A stretch of 46,917 nucleotides of DNA, taken from contig JAUJNJ010000017.1 of NCBI GenBank assembly GCA_030448225.1, positions 1-46,917 of the forward strand, read 5' to 3'. The translations under genes and the position numbers were made by a program. Below the pieces are notes generated by a model. That model made no database searches. It had not been told where the DNA came from and worked only from the letters and a program-made list of their open reading frames with translations. This document shows positions 1 through 7,374 of the stretch, piece by piece. Position 1 is the stretch's first letter; each line of letters starts with the position of its first letter. The stretch is from Phycisphaerae bacterium. Its GTDB lineage: Bacteria; Planctomycetota; Phycisphaerae; Tepidisphaerales; Tepidisphaeraceae.

Positions 1-195
1 GGCGACACGATCACGTTCAAGGAGGGCGTCCACAAGGTGCTGCGGGAGAACATGGAGCAGGTCGTCGGGCACCAGGTGCCGGGCTGGCTCGACTGGAACC
101 CGGCCCAGCTCACCGGCAAGATCAACGCCCTGCCGACGGCCGAGGACGTGCCGTTCGAGGTGAACATGAACCTGATCATCGAGTTCTACCGCTGA
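1..195 (+). CDS. rpsD: 30S ribosomal protein S4, C-terminal part
   Basis: The frame is open from base 1 and ends at TGA 193-195, giving the last 64 residues of a protein whose start lies outside the window. The pattern of a charged segment, then a VPGWLDW-like stretch, an LxGKINALP segment and a closing NMNLIIEFYR matches the C-terminus of ribosomal protein S4, which ends in a similar NxxLIVELY motif. S4 binds 16S rRNA early in assembly of the small subunit. A strong terminator follows 45 bases later, so this is the end of its transcription unit. Alternative identities are unlikely, but only the last third can be seen. Confidence 0.85.
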   Translation, partial: GDTITFKEGVHKVLRENMEQVVGHQVPGWLDWNPAQLTGKINALPTAEDVPFEVNMNLIIEFYR

Positions 196-239
196 TCGGA
201 GGCGGCCGAGCCGAGGTCAGAAGAAGTGCGACTCACTGC

Positions 240-271
240 GAAAGCCCGCGGACGTTTGTCCGCGGGCTTTC
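240..271 (+). terminator. Intrinsic terminator after rpsD
   Basis: A 13-bp perfect stem (AAAGCCCGCGGAC / GTCCGCGGGCTTT) with a 4-base GTTT loop lies 45 bases after the rpsD stop. The symmetric A and T ends allow it to work in both directions, and the next gene is convergent, so it may serve both. Confidence 0.85.
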
Positions 272-340
272 TCGTTCGGGACCTTGCACCGCACCATCCG
301 AAAGGCAAGCCCCGTAAGCGTGATCAGGCCGTGGTCGCGA

Positions 341-667
341 TCACCAAAAGTTCATCAGCACCCCAGCCACCAGTAACGCCACCGGGACGCCGGCGGTCAT
401 CCCCAAAAAGAACAGCGTGCCGGCGACCCAATGGATCGAGCCCGGTCGCCTCAGAAGGATCACCACGGGGGTGAGGTACGCGGCCGCAACGTGGAGAAGC
501 ACCGCCGCAGCAAGAAGCTCGTCGGTGCGAGACCGAAACGCCGCTACATCCAAGGAGATTGCGGCCAGCGCGACGACGGCAAGGGTCGCGTGGCCGTTCG
601 TCCGTCGCCGCTTCGGTGTCGCGTACGAGATCACCGCCGCGTTTGCGTCGTCCGCCGGCGCGCTCAT
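341..667 (-). CDS. Small multi-pass membrane protein, unknown function
   Basis: A 108-residue protein starting at the ATG whose complement is 665-667 (MSAPADDANA). A short polar N-terminus and an arginine/lysine-rich patch (PKRRR) precede three hydrophobic stretches: about residues 28-40, 52-70 and 77-106, the last two separated by RRPGS. The arginine patch suggests a cytoplasmic N-terminus. I do not recognise a family. It is convergent with rpsD and lies just downstream of the helicase gene on the same strand (48 bases), so it may be co-transcribed with it. The start was chosen over longer in-frame extensions because those run through the helicase coding region. Confidence 0.6.
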   Translation of the reverse strand: MSAPADDANAAVISYATPKRRRTNGHATLAVVALAAISLDVAAFRSRTDELLAAAVLLHVAAAYLTPVVILLRRPGSIHWVAGTLFFLGMTAGVPVALLVAGVLMNFW

Positions 668-714
668 TGTTTTGCTCGCTCCCGATCGAAAGCCGGACCC
701 GAACTGGCATTCGG

Positions 715-2397
715 CTACCGCAGCCGCTTGTGCCGGCGCCCCAGCGGGAGCTTGCTGCCGAGCCGGCGGGGCGGCGGCAGCGGGCTGGCCGGGTGCGTGG
801 CCGCTGGTGCCGCCGCCGAGCCGGACGATCCGCCGCCGCTCCCGCCCGGGCCGCCGTGGTCGCCCTGCCGCTCGACGCCCGGCTTGCCCTCCTTCCAGTC
901 GGACGGCTGGGGCTTGGGCTCCCACCCCTCCAGCACGCCCTGCGGGATCACCATGTTGATCAGGTTCTCGACCTTCGTCAGCTCGTCCCCCTGCCCGCGG
1001 CTGACGAACGTGTACGCCTTGCCCTCGGCTCCCATCCGGGCCGTCCGCCCGACCCGGTGGACGTAGGCCTCGGGGTCTTCGGGCACGTCGTAGTTGATGA
1101 TGTGGCTGATGTCGGCCACGTCGATGCCGCGGCTGGCCAGGTCGGTGGCGATCAGCACGTCGAACTTGCCGCCGCGGAAGTTCTTCATCACCCGGTCGCG
1201 CTTCGTCTGGGCGAGGTTGCCGTGGATCTCGCGGCACTCGATCCCGTCGGCGTGCAGCCGCTTGGCCAGCTTCTCCGCCCCGCGCTTGGTCTTGCAGAAC
1301 ACGATCGCCAGGTCCGGGTTCTCGCGCATCAGCAGCGTGCGCAGCAGCTTGTACTTGTCCCACGGCTGGACGGCGAAGTAGTACTGCTCGACCTTGTCGA
1401 CCGTCGGCTTGTCGTCGGCGCCGGGCGCGATGAGCTTCTCGACCGGCTCGCGCATGTACCGGCGGGCGAGGCGCTCGATCTCGTCGGTGAACGTGGCCGA
1501 GACGAAGATCGTCTGGTGCCCGGCGGCGATGTCGGCGTCGTCGGCGTCGAACGCGGCGTCGCCGGCGATGACCTCGCCGGTCTTCTCGTAACTCGGGTCG
1601 CGCGCGTCGTCCTCGTGGTACCCGGCCTCGGCGCGGTCGCGGTCGTCCTCCTCGCGGCGGTCGCGGTCGAGCGCGTCGCGGCCGTGCCCCAGCGCCTCGC
1701 TGCCGCGGTCGATCGCGCGGGTGCCGCCGCCGTCGCCGGTGTGCTCCTTCAGCATGTCGGCCTCCTCGGCCTTCACGCGGTCGCGGAGCGCGCGCTGCTC
1801 GTCCTGCCGCTCGTCGCGGCGGCCGGCGCGCTCGGCGTTGCGGCGGACCCCTTTGACGCGGGAGAGGATGTTTCGGATGTCGTCGCGGAAGCCGATGTCG
1901 AGCATCCGGTCGACCTCGTCGAGCACGACGAAGCGGATGTTCTCGAAGCTGATGATCCGCCGGTCGAGCAAATCGATCACGCGGCCCGGCGTGCCGATCA
2001 GGATCTCCGGGCCGTGCCGCAGGAACTTCATCTGCGCCGCGATCTTCTGCCCGCCGTACACCGGCACGGTGCGGATCGGCGTGTACTGCCCGAGGCGCTT
2101 GATCTCGGCCTCGACCTGCACGGCCAGCTCGCGCGTGGGGACGAGGATGATCGCCTGGGTCGACAGGCCCTTGGTCGCCCGCTGGAGGATCGGGATGCCG
2201 AACGCGGCCGTCTTGCCGGTGCCGGTGCGGGCCTGCCCGAGCAAGTCGACGCCGGCCAGCGCGCGGGGGATCAGCAGCGCCTGGATCTCGGACGGGGTCT
2301 CGAACTTCGCCTCGGCCAGGGCCCGGAGGATCGACGGTCGCACCCCCAGGGCGGCGAACGCTTCGGGGATGGGCGGGTGGTCGGTTTTGTCGCTCAA
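715..2397 (-). CDS. DEAD-box RNA helicase, RhlE-like, with acidic/arginine-rich insertion
   Basis: ATP-dependent RNA helicase of 560 residues. Visible motifs in order: Q-motif region (F14, PSEIQ 35-39), Walker A ARTGTGKT 56-63, PTREL 87-91, TPGR 136-139, motif II DEVD 160-163 (instead of DEAD), motif III SAT 300-302, then the second RecA domain with VFCKTKRGAEKLAKRL, ATDLASRGIDV and HRVGRTARMG. Between motifs II and III, normally about 35 residues apart, lies an extra block of about 110 residues (184-293) that is almost all Asp, Glu, Arg, Ala and Gly. The C-terminus is a Gly/Ser/Pro/Arg-rich tail, common in RhlE-type helicases acting in ribosome assembly or RNA decay. The start is a TTG with GAAGG eight bases upstream. 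The ATPase motifs look intact. Confidence 0.9.
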   Translation of the reverse strand: MSDKTDHPPIPEAFAALGVRPSILRALAEAKFETPSEIQALLIPRALAGVDLLGQARTGTGKTAAFGIPILQRATKGLSTQAIILVPTRELAVQVEAEIKRLGQYTPIRTVPVYGGQKIAAQMKFLRHGPEILIGTPGRVIDLLDRRIISFENIRFVVLDEVDRMLDIGFRDDIRNILSRVKGVRRNAERAGRRDERQDEQRALRDRVKAEEADMLKEHTGDGGGTRAIDRGSEALGHGRDALDRDRREEDDRDRAEAGYHEDDARDPSYEKTGEVIAGDAAFDADDADIAAGHQTIFVSATFTDEIERLARRYMREPVEKLIAPGADDKPTVDKVEQYYFAVQPWDKYKLLRTLLMRENPDLAIVFCKTKRGAEKLAKRLHADGIECREIHGNLAQTKRDRVMKNFRGGKFDVLIATDLASRGIDVADISHIINYDVPEDPEAYVHRVGRTARMGAEGKAYTFVSRGQGDELTKVENLINMVIPQGVLEGWEPKPQPSDWKEGKPGVERQGDHGGPGGSGGGSSGSAAAPAATHPASPLPPPRRLGSKLPLGRRHKRLR

Positions 2398-2580
2398 GTG
2401 AATGTACCTTCGGGCTGTCGGGGGACGCGTTCGGGGACGAGCGACGGATTCTAGAGGCAGGTCCCCCCTAGCTCAAGGCGGCGGCGGGTGCCGGGGCCGC
2501 TGATTTCGGGCAAATTCGCCCCGTTTGTGTGGGCTGAACGGCGTCTGCCGACGAAGGAGGACCGGATGTTGCGCGTGATC

Positions 2581-2620
2581 GATCCGGGCCGGCGCGAGTA
2601 CGCTCTGGCCCGGCGTGGGG
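2581..2620 (+). repeat. Half copy of a GTACGCTCTGG dispersed repeat
   Basis: The segment GATCCGGGCCGGCGCGAGTA followed by CGCTCTGGCCCGGCGTG is nearly identical to the right arm of the inverted repeat at 13804-13918. No left arm is seen here. It lies in the 250-base gap between the divergent helicase promoter region and the end of the kinase gene; nothing else is visible in that gap. Confidence 0.55.
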
Positions 2621-2644
2621 GGACCCTTGTTCAAAGCGCAGGGG

Positions 2645-3496
2645 CTACACGTCGTGCGAAGGTTTCCGGGGAGCCCCCGGCGCGGGCGTGGGGATCGACA
2701 CGTTCCGGTTCGGCTGCGACCGGTTGAGGCGGGCGTCGTGGCGGGTGATCCAAGCCACCTTGCGGAGGATCGACCGCTTCAACGCTTCCACGTCGCCGGC
2801 GCCGCTTTCTTCGGCGTAGCGGGCGAGCCAGCGGTGGCGATCGTCGTCGGTGATCTGGTGTTTGAGGCTGCTGTACCAGAACTGGGCCAAGTCCTTCACC
2901 ACCCACCGCCGGCGGAAGAGCCGGGGGAGTTCCCGGACGCGGGCGCAGTCGATGAGTCGCAGATCATCGACGCTCGAACCATTGTCCCCACCGTCGCCCC
3001 CGGCGGGCCGGGCGAAGAAGTGGCAGAGGTACAAATCGCGGTGATGGAGCCCGGCGGCGTGCAGGCGTGCGGCCAGGTCGGCCGTCGGCGCGAGAATCGG
3101 CCCGAACGCGGCCCCGGCGAACAACAGCTTGTCGCACGGCCGGTGGGCGGCGAGGTCCTCGATCAGCACGAAGCTCCGCCGGTCCGGCGCTACGCCCCAC
3201 GCGACGAGCGGCACCGTCGGGATGCCCCGGCTCTTCAACAACTCGATCCCGCGGACCTCCAACTCCGCCGGCGTCGTGCCCCGGACGGCGGTGTAGCGCT
3301 TCACGTGCCAGCGCTTCGGGAGGCCGGCCTCGTTCTCGAAATCGAGGAACCCGTTCTGCCGGTCGGCGATCGCGCGCCAGGTCTGGATCTGCGGGTGCGC
3401 GTAGATCGTCTCGCCGTCGAGGCCGAGCCGGCGGGCGATCGGCTGGTACTGCGGGTCGATCCGAAAGCCGGCGGGCGCCGCGTTGCTCGACATCAC
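2645..3496 (-). CDS. Lipopolysaccharide-kinase (WaaP/InaA) family protein
   Basis: A 283-residue protein-kinase-fold protein. The glycine-poor N-lobe has a candidate lysine in HVKRY (K66) and a glutamate at 78/80. The catalytic loop reads HHRDLYLCHFF (HRD at 152-154), characteristic of the WaaP/RfaP heptose kinases and InaA relatives, and LIDCARV (D183) is the metal-binding DFG equivalent. In Gram-negative bacteria WaaP phosphorylates a heptose of the LPS inner core from the cytoplasmic side. Here the substrate is inferred only. The start ATG overlaps the stop of the upstream lipoprotein gene as ATGA, so the two are translationally coupled in an operon with purU. The C-terminal 30 residues are Pro/Arg/Asn-rich and look disordered. 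Confidence 0.8.
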   Translation of the reverse strand: MMSSNAAPAGFRIDPQYQPIARRLGLDGETIYAHPQIQTWRAIADRQNGFLDFENEAGLPKRWHVKRYTAVRGTTPAELEVRGIELLKSRGIPTVPLVAWGVAPDRRSFVLIEDLAAHRPCDKLLFAGAAFGPILAPTADLAARLHAAGLHHRDLYLCHFFARPAGGDGGDNGSSVDDLRLIDCARVRELPRLFRRRWVVKDLAQFWYSSLKHQITDDDRHRWLARYAEESGAGDVEALKRSILRKVAWITRHDARLNRSQPNRNVSIPTPAPGAPRKPSHDV

Positions 3497-4059
3497 GGGC
3501 GCCTCGGCAGCAGGGGCGGCGGGGGCGAGCGCATCGGCTCGGGCGGGTTGGGCCCGAGCAACTCCTGCGGGAAGTCGCCCCCCGCCGACGTGTCCGCCAC
3601 GCGCCGGCGGCGGCCGCCGGCCAGCTTTTGGTCGACCCAGTGCGCGTTGGCAAGCATCGCCCCGCCGCCGCCCGGGTGGCAGCCGAGCACGTAATTGGCG
3701 CCGGGCTCGGCGTCGAATCGCACCTGGCCGCGAAGGAAGTCCAGGCCGCGGTTGTCGCGGGCGGCGGGCAGTTGGCTCGGGCCGTGGAAGCAGCGCTCGT
3801 ACGACACGACCACCTCGTGCGGCCCCGGCGGCAGGTCGATCGTCAGGTTGCCCGTCGCGGCATGGCTCCGCTGGCCGTCAACGTCGACGCGCACGACGTG
3901 GGCCGGCACGTTTCCCGCCCGCGCGCCGGTATGGTGCGGCACGTGAAGCCGAGCCGTCGGCGCCGGCCGCGACCCCGAGGGCTCGCCCGTGCCCGACCGG
4001 CACCCGCCGGTCAGCGCCGTCAGTGCGAGCAGCGTTGTTGCCACTGCGCAACGTGTCAC
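3493..4059 (-). CDS. Predicted lipoprotein, unknown function
   Basis: A 188-residue protein starting at GTG (complement of 4057-4059). The N-terminus has a short hydrophobic signal peptide and a lipobox LTGGC with the modified cysteine at residue 20, predicting export and lipid attachment. The mature part has a beta-rich middle (VRVDVDG, NLTIDLPPGPHEVVVSYE) like PEGA-type or other extracytoplasmic beta domains, a second cysteine-containing segment and a proline-rich tail. The start was chosen because it gives the signal peptide and overlaps the purU stop by 4 bases (GTGA); longer in-frame extensions run inside purU. Its own stop overlaps the kinase ATG by 4 bases. No family is recognised. Confidence 0.7.
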   Translation of the reverse strand: MTRCAVATTLLALTALTGGCRSGTGEPSGSRPAPTARLHVPHHTGARAGNVPAHVVRVDVDGQRSHAATGNLTIDLPPGPHEVVVSYERCFHGPSQLPAARDNRGLDFLRGQVRFDAEPGANYVLGCHPGGGGAMLANAHWVDQKLAGGRRRRVADTSAGGDFPQELLGPNPPEPMRSPPPPLLPRRP

Positions 4060-4952
4060 GCGTCGTTCCCCGCCTTGAGGAACCGGCTGATGCCCGGCTT
4101 GAATATCACCTTGCCCTCGACGACCACGAGTTCCTCGTCGAGGTAGAGTTGCACCGACTTGCTCAGCACGTTCGCCTCGAGGCTCAGGCCCTTCTCCTTC
4201 ACGTCGTCGAGCGAGTCGGAGCCGACGTTGATGTGGAACACGTCCTGGAGGATGACGGGGCCCTCGTCGAGTTGCTCGGTGACGAAGTGGGCCGTGCACC
4301 CGTGGACGCGCACGCCGCTCTCGTACGCCTGCTTGTAGGGGGCGGCGCCGGGGAAGTACGGCAGGAGCGAGGGGTGGATGTTGATGATCTTGTGGCGGTA
4401 CGTCTGCACGACCTCGGGCGGGAGGATCCGCATGTACCGCGCCAGCACGACGAGGTCAGGCGCGTGCTCCTTGAGGATGTCGTTGAGCCAGGCGAAGTGC
4501 TTGGCCGGGTCGTGCGCGGGGAACCAGAAGAACCGCAGGCCGGTCGCCTTGGCGACGTCCTCGAGGTCCGGGTGGTTGGCGAAGATGCCGACGATCTGCC
4601 CGTGGAGCTTGCCCGTCCGCTGGTCCTCGATGAGCTGGTCGAGGCAGTGGCGTTCCTTGCTGACGAGCAGCGCGACCTTCTTCTTGCGCTTCTCGCTGTG
4701 GAGGTGGACGCGCACCTCCATGTCGATGCTCTTGCCGAGGCCGATCAGCCCCGTGATGATCTCGGACAGGTCGGTCGACAGGTCCTTCAGGTCGACGAGC
4801 ATGTCCATCACGAAGAACCCGCGGACGACGCGCTGCTCGATGTCCTCGATGTTGATGCCGCGCTCGGCCATGTAGGTGGCGAACTGCGCGACGACGCCCT
4901 TCTGGTCCTTCCCGAGCACGCTGACGACGGCTAACACTGGCTGCTGGCCCAC
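4056..4952 (-). CDS. purU: Formyltetrahydrofolate deformylase
   Basis: PurU hydrolyses 10-formyltetrahydrofolate to tetrahydrofolate and formate in the cytoplasm, supplying formate for the PurT step of purine synthesis and balancing one-carbon pools. The 298-residue protein has an N-terminal ACT domain (about 6-85; VLGKDQKGVVAQFATYMAERGINI) and a formyltransferase-fold catalytic domain (about 92-285). The catalytic triad is visible: Asn191 and His193 in NIHPSLLP and Asp229 in TEQLDEGPVILQD. Length is close to the usual 280-290. It is first in a three-gene minus-strand unit, coupled by 4-bp overlaps to a lipoprotein and a WaaP-like kinase, an unusual partnership with no evident metabolic link. 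Confidence 0.93.
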   Translation of the reverse strand: MGQQPVLAVVSVLGKDQKGVVAQFATYMAERGINIEDIEQRVVRGFFVMDMLVDLKDLSTDLSEIITGLIGLGKSIDMEVRVHLHSEKRKKKVALLVSKERHCLDQLIEDQRTGKLHGQIVGIFANHPDLEDVAKATGLRFFWFPAHDPAKHFAWLNDILKEHAPDLVVLARYMRILPPEVVQTYRHKIINIHPSLLPYFPGAAPYKQAYESGVRVHGCTAHFVTEQLDEGPVILQDVFHINVGSDSLDDVKEKGLSLEANVLSKSVQLYLDEELVVVEGKVIFKPGISRFLKAGNDA

Positions 4953-5028
4953 GGTTTCTCCACGGTTTAAGGGGCCGGAGTTTACATTAAGTGGGCGCCG
5001 GCGGGGAGACGGGGTGCGGAATGCTGAG

Positions 5029-5205
5029 GGGGTGAGGGGGTGAGGGGGTGAGGGGGTGAGCGGGTGGAGGGGTGAAGGGGTGACGGCCGCGGGTGAGGGG
5101 ACAGACCAAGCGAGGCGATGATGCCTCCCATCCTGTCACCCGTTCACCCCCTCACCTTGTCACCCCGTCACCCCTTCACCCGGTCACCCGTCGCCCCTCC
5201 AGCCG
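5029..5205. repeat. GGTGAGGG tandem repeats with inverted counterpart
   Basis: From about 5029 to 5085 the octamer GGTGAGGG (with variants such as GGTGAGCG and GGTGAAGG) is repeated about seven times. From about 5140 to 5200 the complementary form (CCCTCACC, CCGTCACC, CCTTCACC) is repeated in the opposite orientation. The two arrays could pair as a long imperfect hairpin. This lies in the divergent intergenic region between purU and the SLC13 transporter and ends about 45 bases before the transporter start. Confidence 0.7.
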
Positions 5206-5246
5206 CCCGTCGCCTTGAACGAGTGCATCGCGGAGGAATTCACCAG

Positions 5247-7025
5247 ATGTCCCCGACCCAGCCGCCCGCCGCCCGCCGCCTCGACCCGCCGCAGCACGTC
5301 GGCGACGACGAGGCCGCCGAGGTCGTGGAGACGGGCGAGACGATCTCGCCGGCCGAGGCGGCGTTCGAGCGGTATCGAAAAATGGCGGGCGTCGTGCTGG
5401 CGCCGGCGGCGTTCGCGCTGACGTACGCCCTCACGCCCGGCCTCACGCCGGAGGGGCGGCGGCTCGCGGCGATCCTGGCGGCGGTGGCGGTCATGTGGGT
5501 GACGGAGGTGATCCCGCTGCCCGTCACCGCCCTGCTCGGGGCGGCTTTGTGCGTGATCCTCGGCGTCGCGCCGGCGAAGCAGGTGCTGGCATCATTCGCC
5601 GACCCGGTCGTCTTCGTCTTCATCGGCGGGTTCATGATCGCCCGCGCGATGACCGTCCACGCGCTGGACCGGCGGATCGCGCTGTCGTTCCTGTCGATCC
5701 GCTTCATCGGCTCCCACCCGGCCCGAATGCTGGCCGGCCTGGGGCTCGTGACGGCGTTCCTCTCGATGTGGATCAGCAACACCGCCACGACCGCGATGAT
5801 GCTGCCGATCGCGCTGGGCATCCTGTCGGCCCTGCACCAGGTGCGCGTCGGCGCGGGCCTCGCGCGCGGGCCGATGGACGCCCGCGCCTGGCCGTTCGCC
5901 ACCGGCATGATGCTGATGGTCGCCTACGCCGCGAGCCTCGGCGGGATCGGCACGCCGGTCGGCAGCCCGCCGAACCTCATCGGCATCGGCCTGATCCGAG
6001 AGGCGGCCGGCGTCGACATCAGCTTCTTCCGCTGGATGGCCGTCGCGGTCCCGATGATGCTCCTGATGGGCGTCGCGCTGTTCACGCTCCTGTACCTGCT
6101 CCACCCCGCCGGCGACGAGACGATCCGCGCGGGCTTCGCCGCCCCCGGCCCGGCGCCCGCGACGACCGATCGTCCGCCGCGCGCCGGCGACGGGATCGAC
6201 CGTTCGCCCGACACCCTTGCCTACGCCCGCGGCGACGACGCGAAACGCGGCGACGGCGCCGTCCATCCGCCCGGCATCCTCGACTACGTCCGCGGCGAGT
6301 ACGCGAAGCTCGGCCGCTGGACCGCCGGCCAGGTCTGCACGCTCGTCGCGTTCCTGCTCGCCGTCACGTTCTGGATTCTGCCCGGCGTCGTCCAGGCGCT
6401 GGGCCAGGCCGTCGGGGGCGACTTCGGCGTCCGCATGACGGGGGCGTACAAGTGGTTCGAGGTGCACCTCCCCGAGTCGATCGTCGCGATCGCGGCGGCC
6501 GTGCTGCTGTTCATGCTGCCGACGAACCTCCGCCGCGGCGAGTTCACGCTCACCTGGCCGGACGCGGTGAAGATCGACTGGGGCACGATCCTCCTGTTCG
6601 GCGGCGGCATCGCGCTGGGCGGGCTGATGTTCTCCACCGGCGTCGCCAAGGCGCTGGGCGAGGGACTGACGAGCCGACTTGGCGTGCAGTCGCTGTGGAT
6701 GCTGACCGGCCTGTCGAGCGCGATCGCGATCGGCAGGAGCGAGGCCGCCAGCACCACCGCGGCGGCCACGCTGATCAGACCGGTCGTGATCGCGCTCCGC
6801 CCAGGGGCCGGCGGGAGCCCGGTGCCGCCGGCGCTGGGCGCGTGGCTCGGCGCGAGCGACGGGTTCAAGGTCCCGGTCAGCACGCCGCCCAACGCGATCG
6901 TTTACGGCTCGGGCCCGAACCCGCTGCCGCGCCGGATCCGCGCCGGCAGCCTGTTCGACTGCGTCGGGTTCGCCGTGATCGGGGCCGGGCTCCGCGTGCT
7001 CGGTCCGGCGCTGGGACTGGTGTGA
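5247..7025 (+). CDS. SLC13/DASS-family sodium:anion symporter
   Basis: A 592-residue inner-membrane transporter of the divalent anion:sodium symporter family (dicarboxylates, sulfate or similar). Start ATG 5247 has GGAGG 11 bases upstream. After a 45-residue polar N-terminus come repeated hydrophobic helices. The first SNT motif is clear (SMWISNTATTAMMLPIA), followed by GGIGTPVGSPPNLIGIG, the sodium/substrate hairpin. A polar loop of about 55 residues (roughly 290-350) separates the two halves. The second-half motif, normally xSNTA, reads SEAASTTAAATLIRP, so the Asn is replaced; the closing VSTPPNAIVYGSG segment is typical. Substrate cannot be told from sequence. Confidence 0.85.
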   Translation: MSPTQPPAARRLDPPQHVGDDEAAEVVETGETISPAEAAFERYRKMAGVVLAPAAFALTYALTPGLTPEGRRLAAILAAVAVMWVTEVIPLPVTALLGAALCVILGVAPAKQVLASFADPVVFVFIGGFMIARAMTVHALDRRIALSFLSIRFIGSHPARMLAGLGLVTAFLSMWISNTATTAMMLPIALGILSALHQVRVGAGLARGPMDARAWPFATGMMLMVAYAASLGGIGTPVGSPPNLIGIGLIREAAGVDISFFRWMAVAVPMMLLMGVALFTLLYLLHPAGDETIRAGFAAPGPAPATTDRPPRAGDGIDRSPDTLAYARGDDAKRGDGAVHPPGILDYVRGEYAKLGRWTAGQVCTLVAFLLAVTFWILPGVVQALGQAVGGDFGVRMTGAYKWFEVHLPESIVAIAAAVLLFMLPTNLRRGEFTLTWPDAVKIDWGTILLFGGGIALGGLMFSTGVAKALGEGLTSRLGVQSLWMLTGLSSAIAIGRSEAASTTAAATLIRPVVIALRPGAGGSPVPPALGAWLGASDGFKVPVSTPPNAIVYGSGPNPLPRRIRAGSLFDCVGFAVIGAGLRVLGPALGLV

Positions 7026-7176
7026 TCGGGTAGCGTGGATTGAGCCACCGATGGGGCACCGCTGAACACCGATTGAGCAGAGCGACGTCGCTGAAGATGG
7101 GCGCACCGACAGTGGCCGATGGATCGGATCAGCATACGCCCGGTGTCCCCTCACCGCTGAGTTGATGAGGCCCGCA

Positions 7177-7320
7177 CTCCCTCTTTCCGGTACGCCGGGG
7201 AGAGGGCAGGGGAGAGGGCAGGGGAGAGGGGCTCACGCAGCTGGCGCCCCGCCTCGTGAAGTGCAGGACGCGTGATCCCCTCTCCCCTGCCCTCTCCCCA
7301 GAGTACTGAGGAGAGGGAGG
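7177..7320. repeat. Inverted repeat, GGGGAGAGGGCA type
   Basis: The left arm contains two tandem units of GGGGAGAGGGCA (about 7197-7229) and the right arm has the complement (TCTCCCCTGCCCTCTCCCC, about 7281-7299) followed by a small palindrome around AGTACT. It fills much of the 350-base gap between the SLC13 transporter and the next minus-strand gene. Related GGGGAGAGG / GTAC palindromes occur at 26393-26577. No gene is seen in the gap. Confidence 0.65.
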
Positions 7321-7374
7321 GCGCAACTCGCCAGCCCGCGCGGGGGCCGAGCACGAGCGCCGCCCTCGACTTCG

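Noticed and set aside
559..2454. 631-codon open frame opposite the helicase gene
   Set aside because: It is the antisense of the DEAD-box gene; composition is Val/Ala/Asp/Arg from codon third-position bias, with no domain.
5029..5205. Possible CRISPR array because of regular short repeats
   Set aside because: Units are 8 bases without unique spacers, and the second half is inverted. No cas genes nearby.
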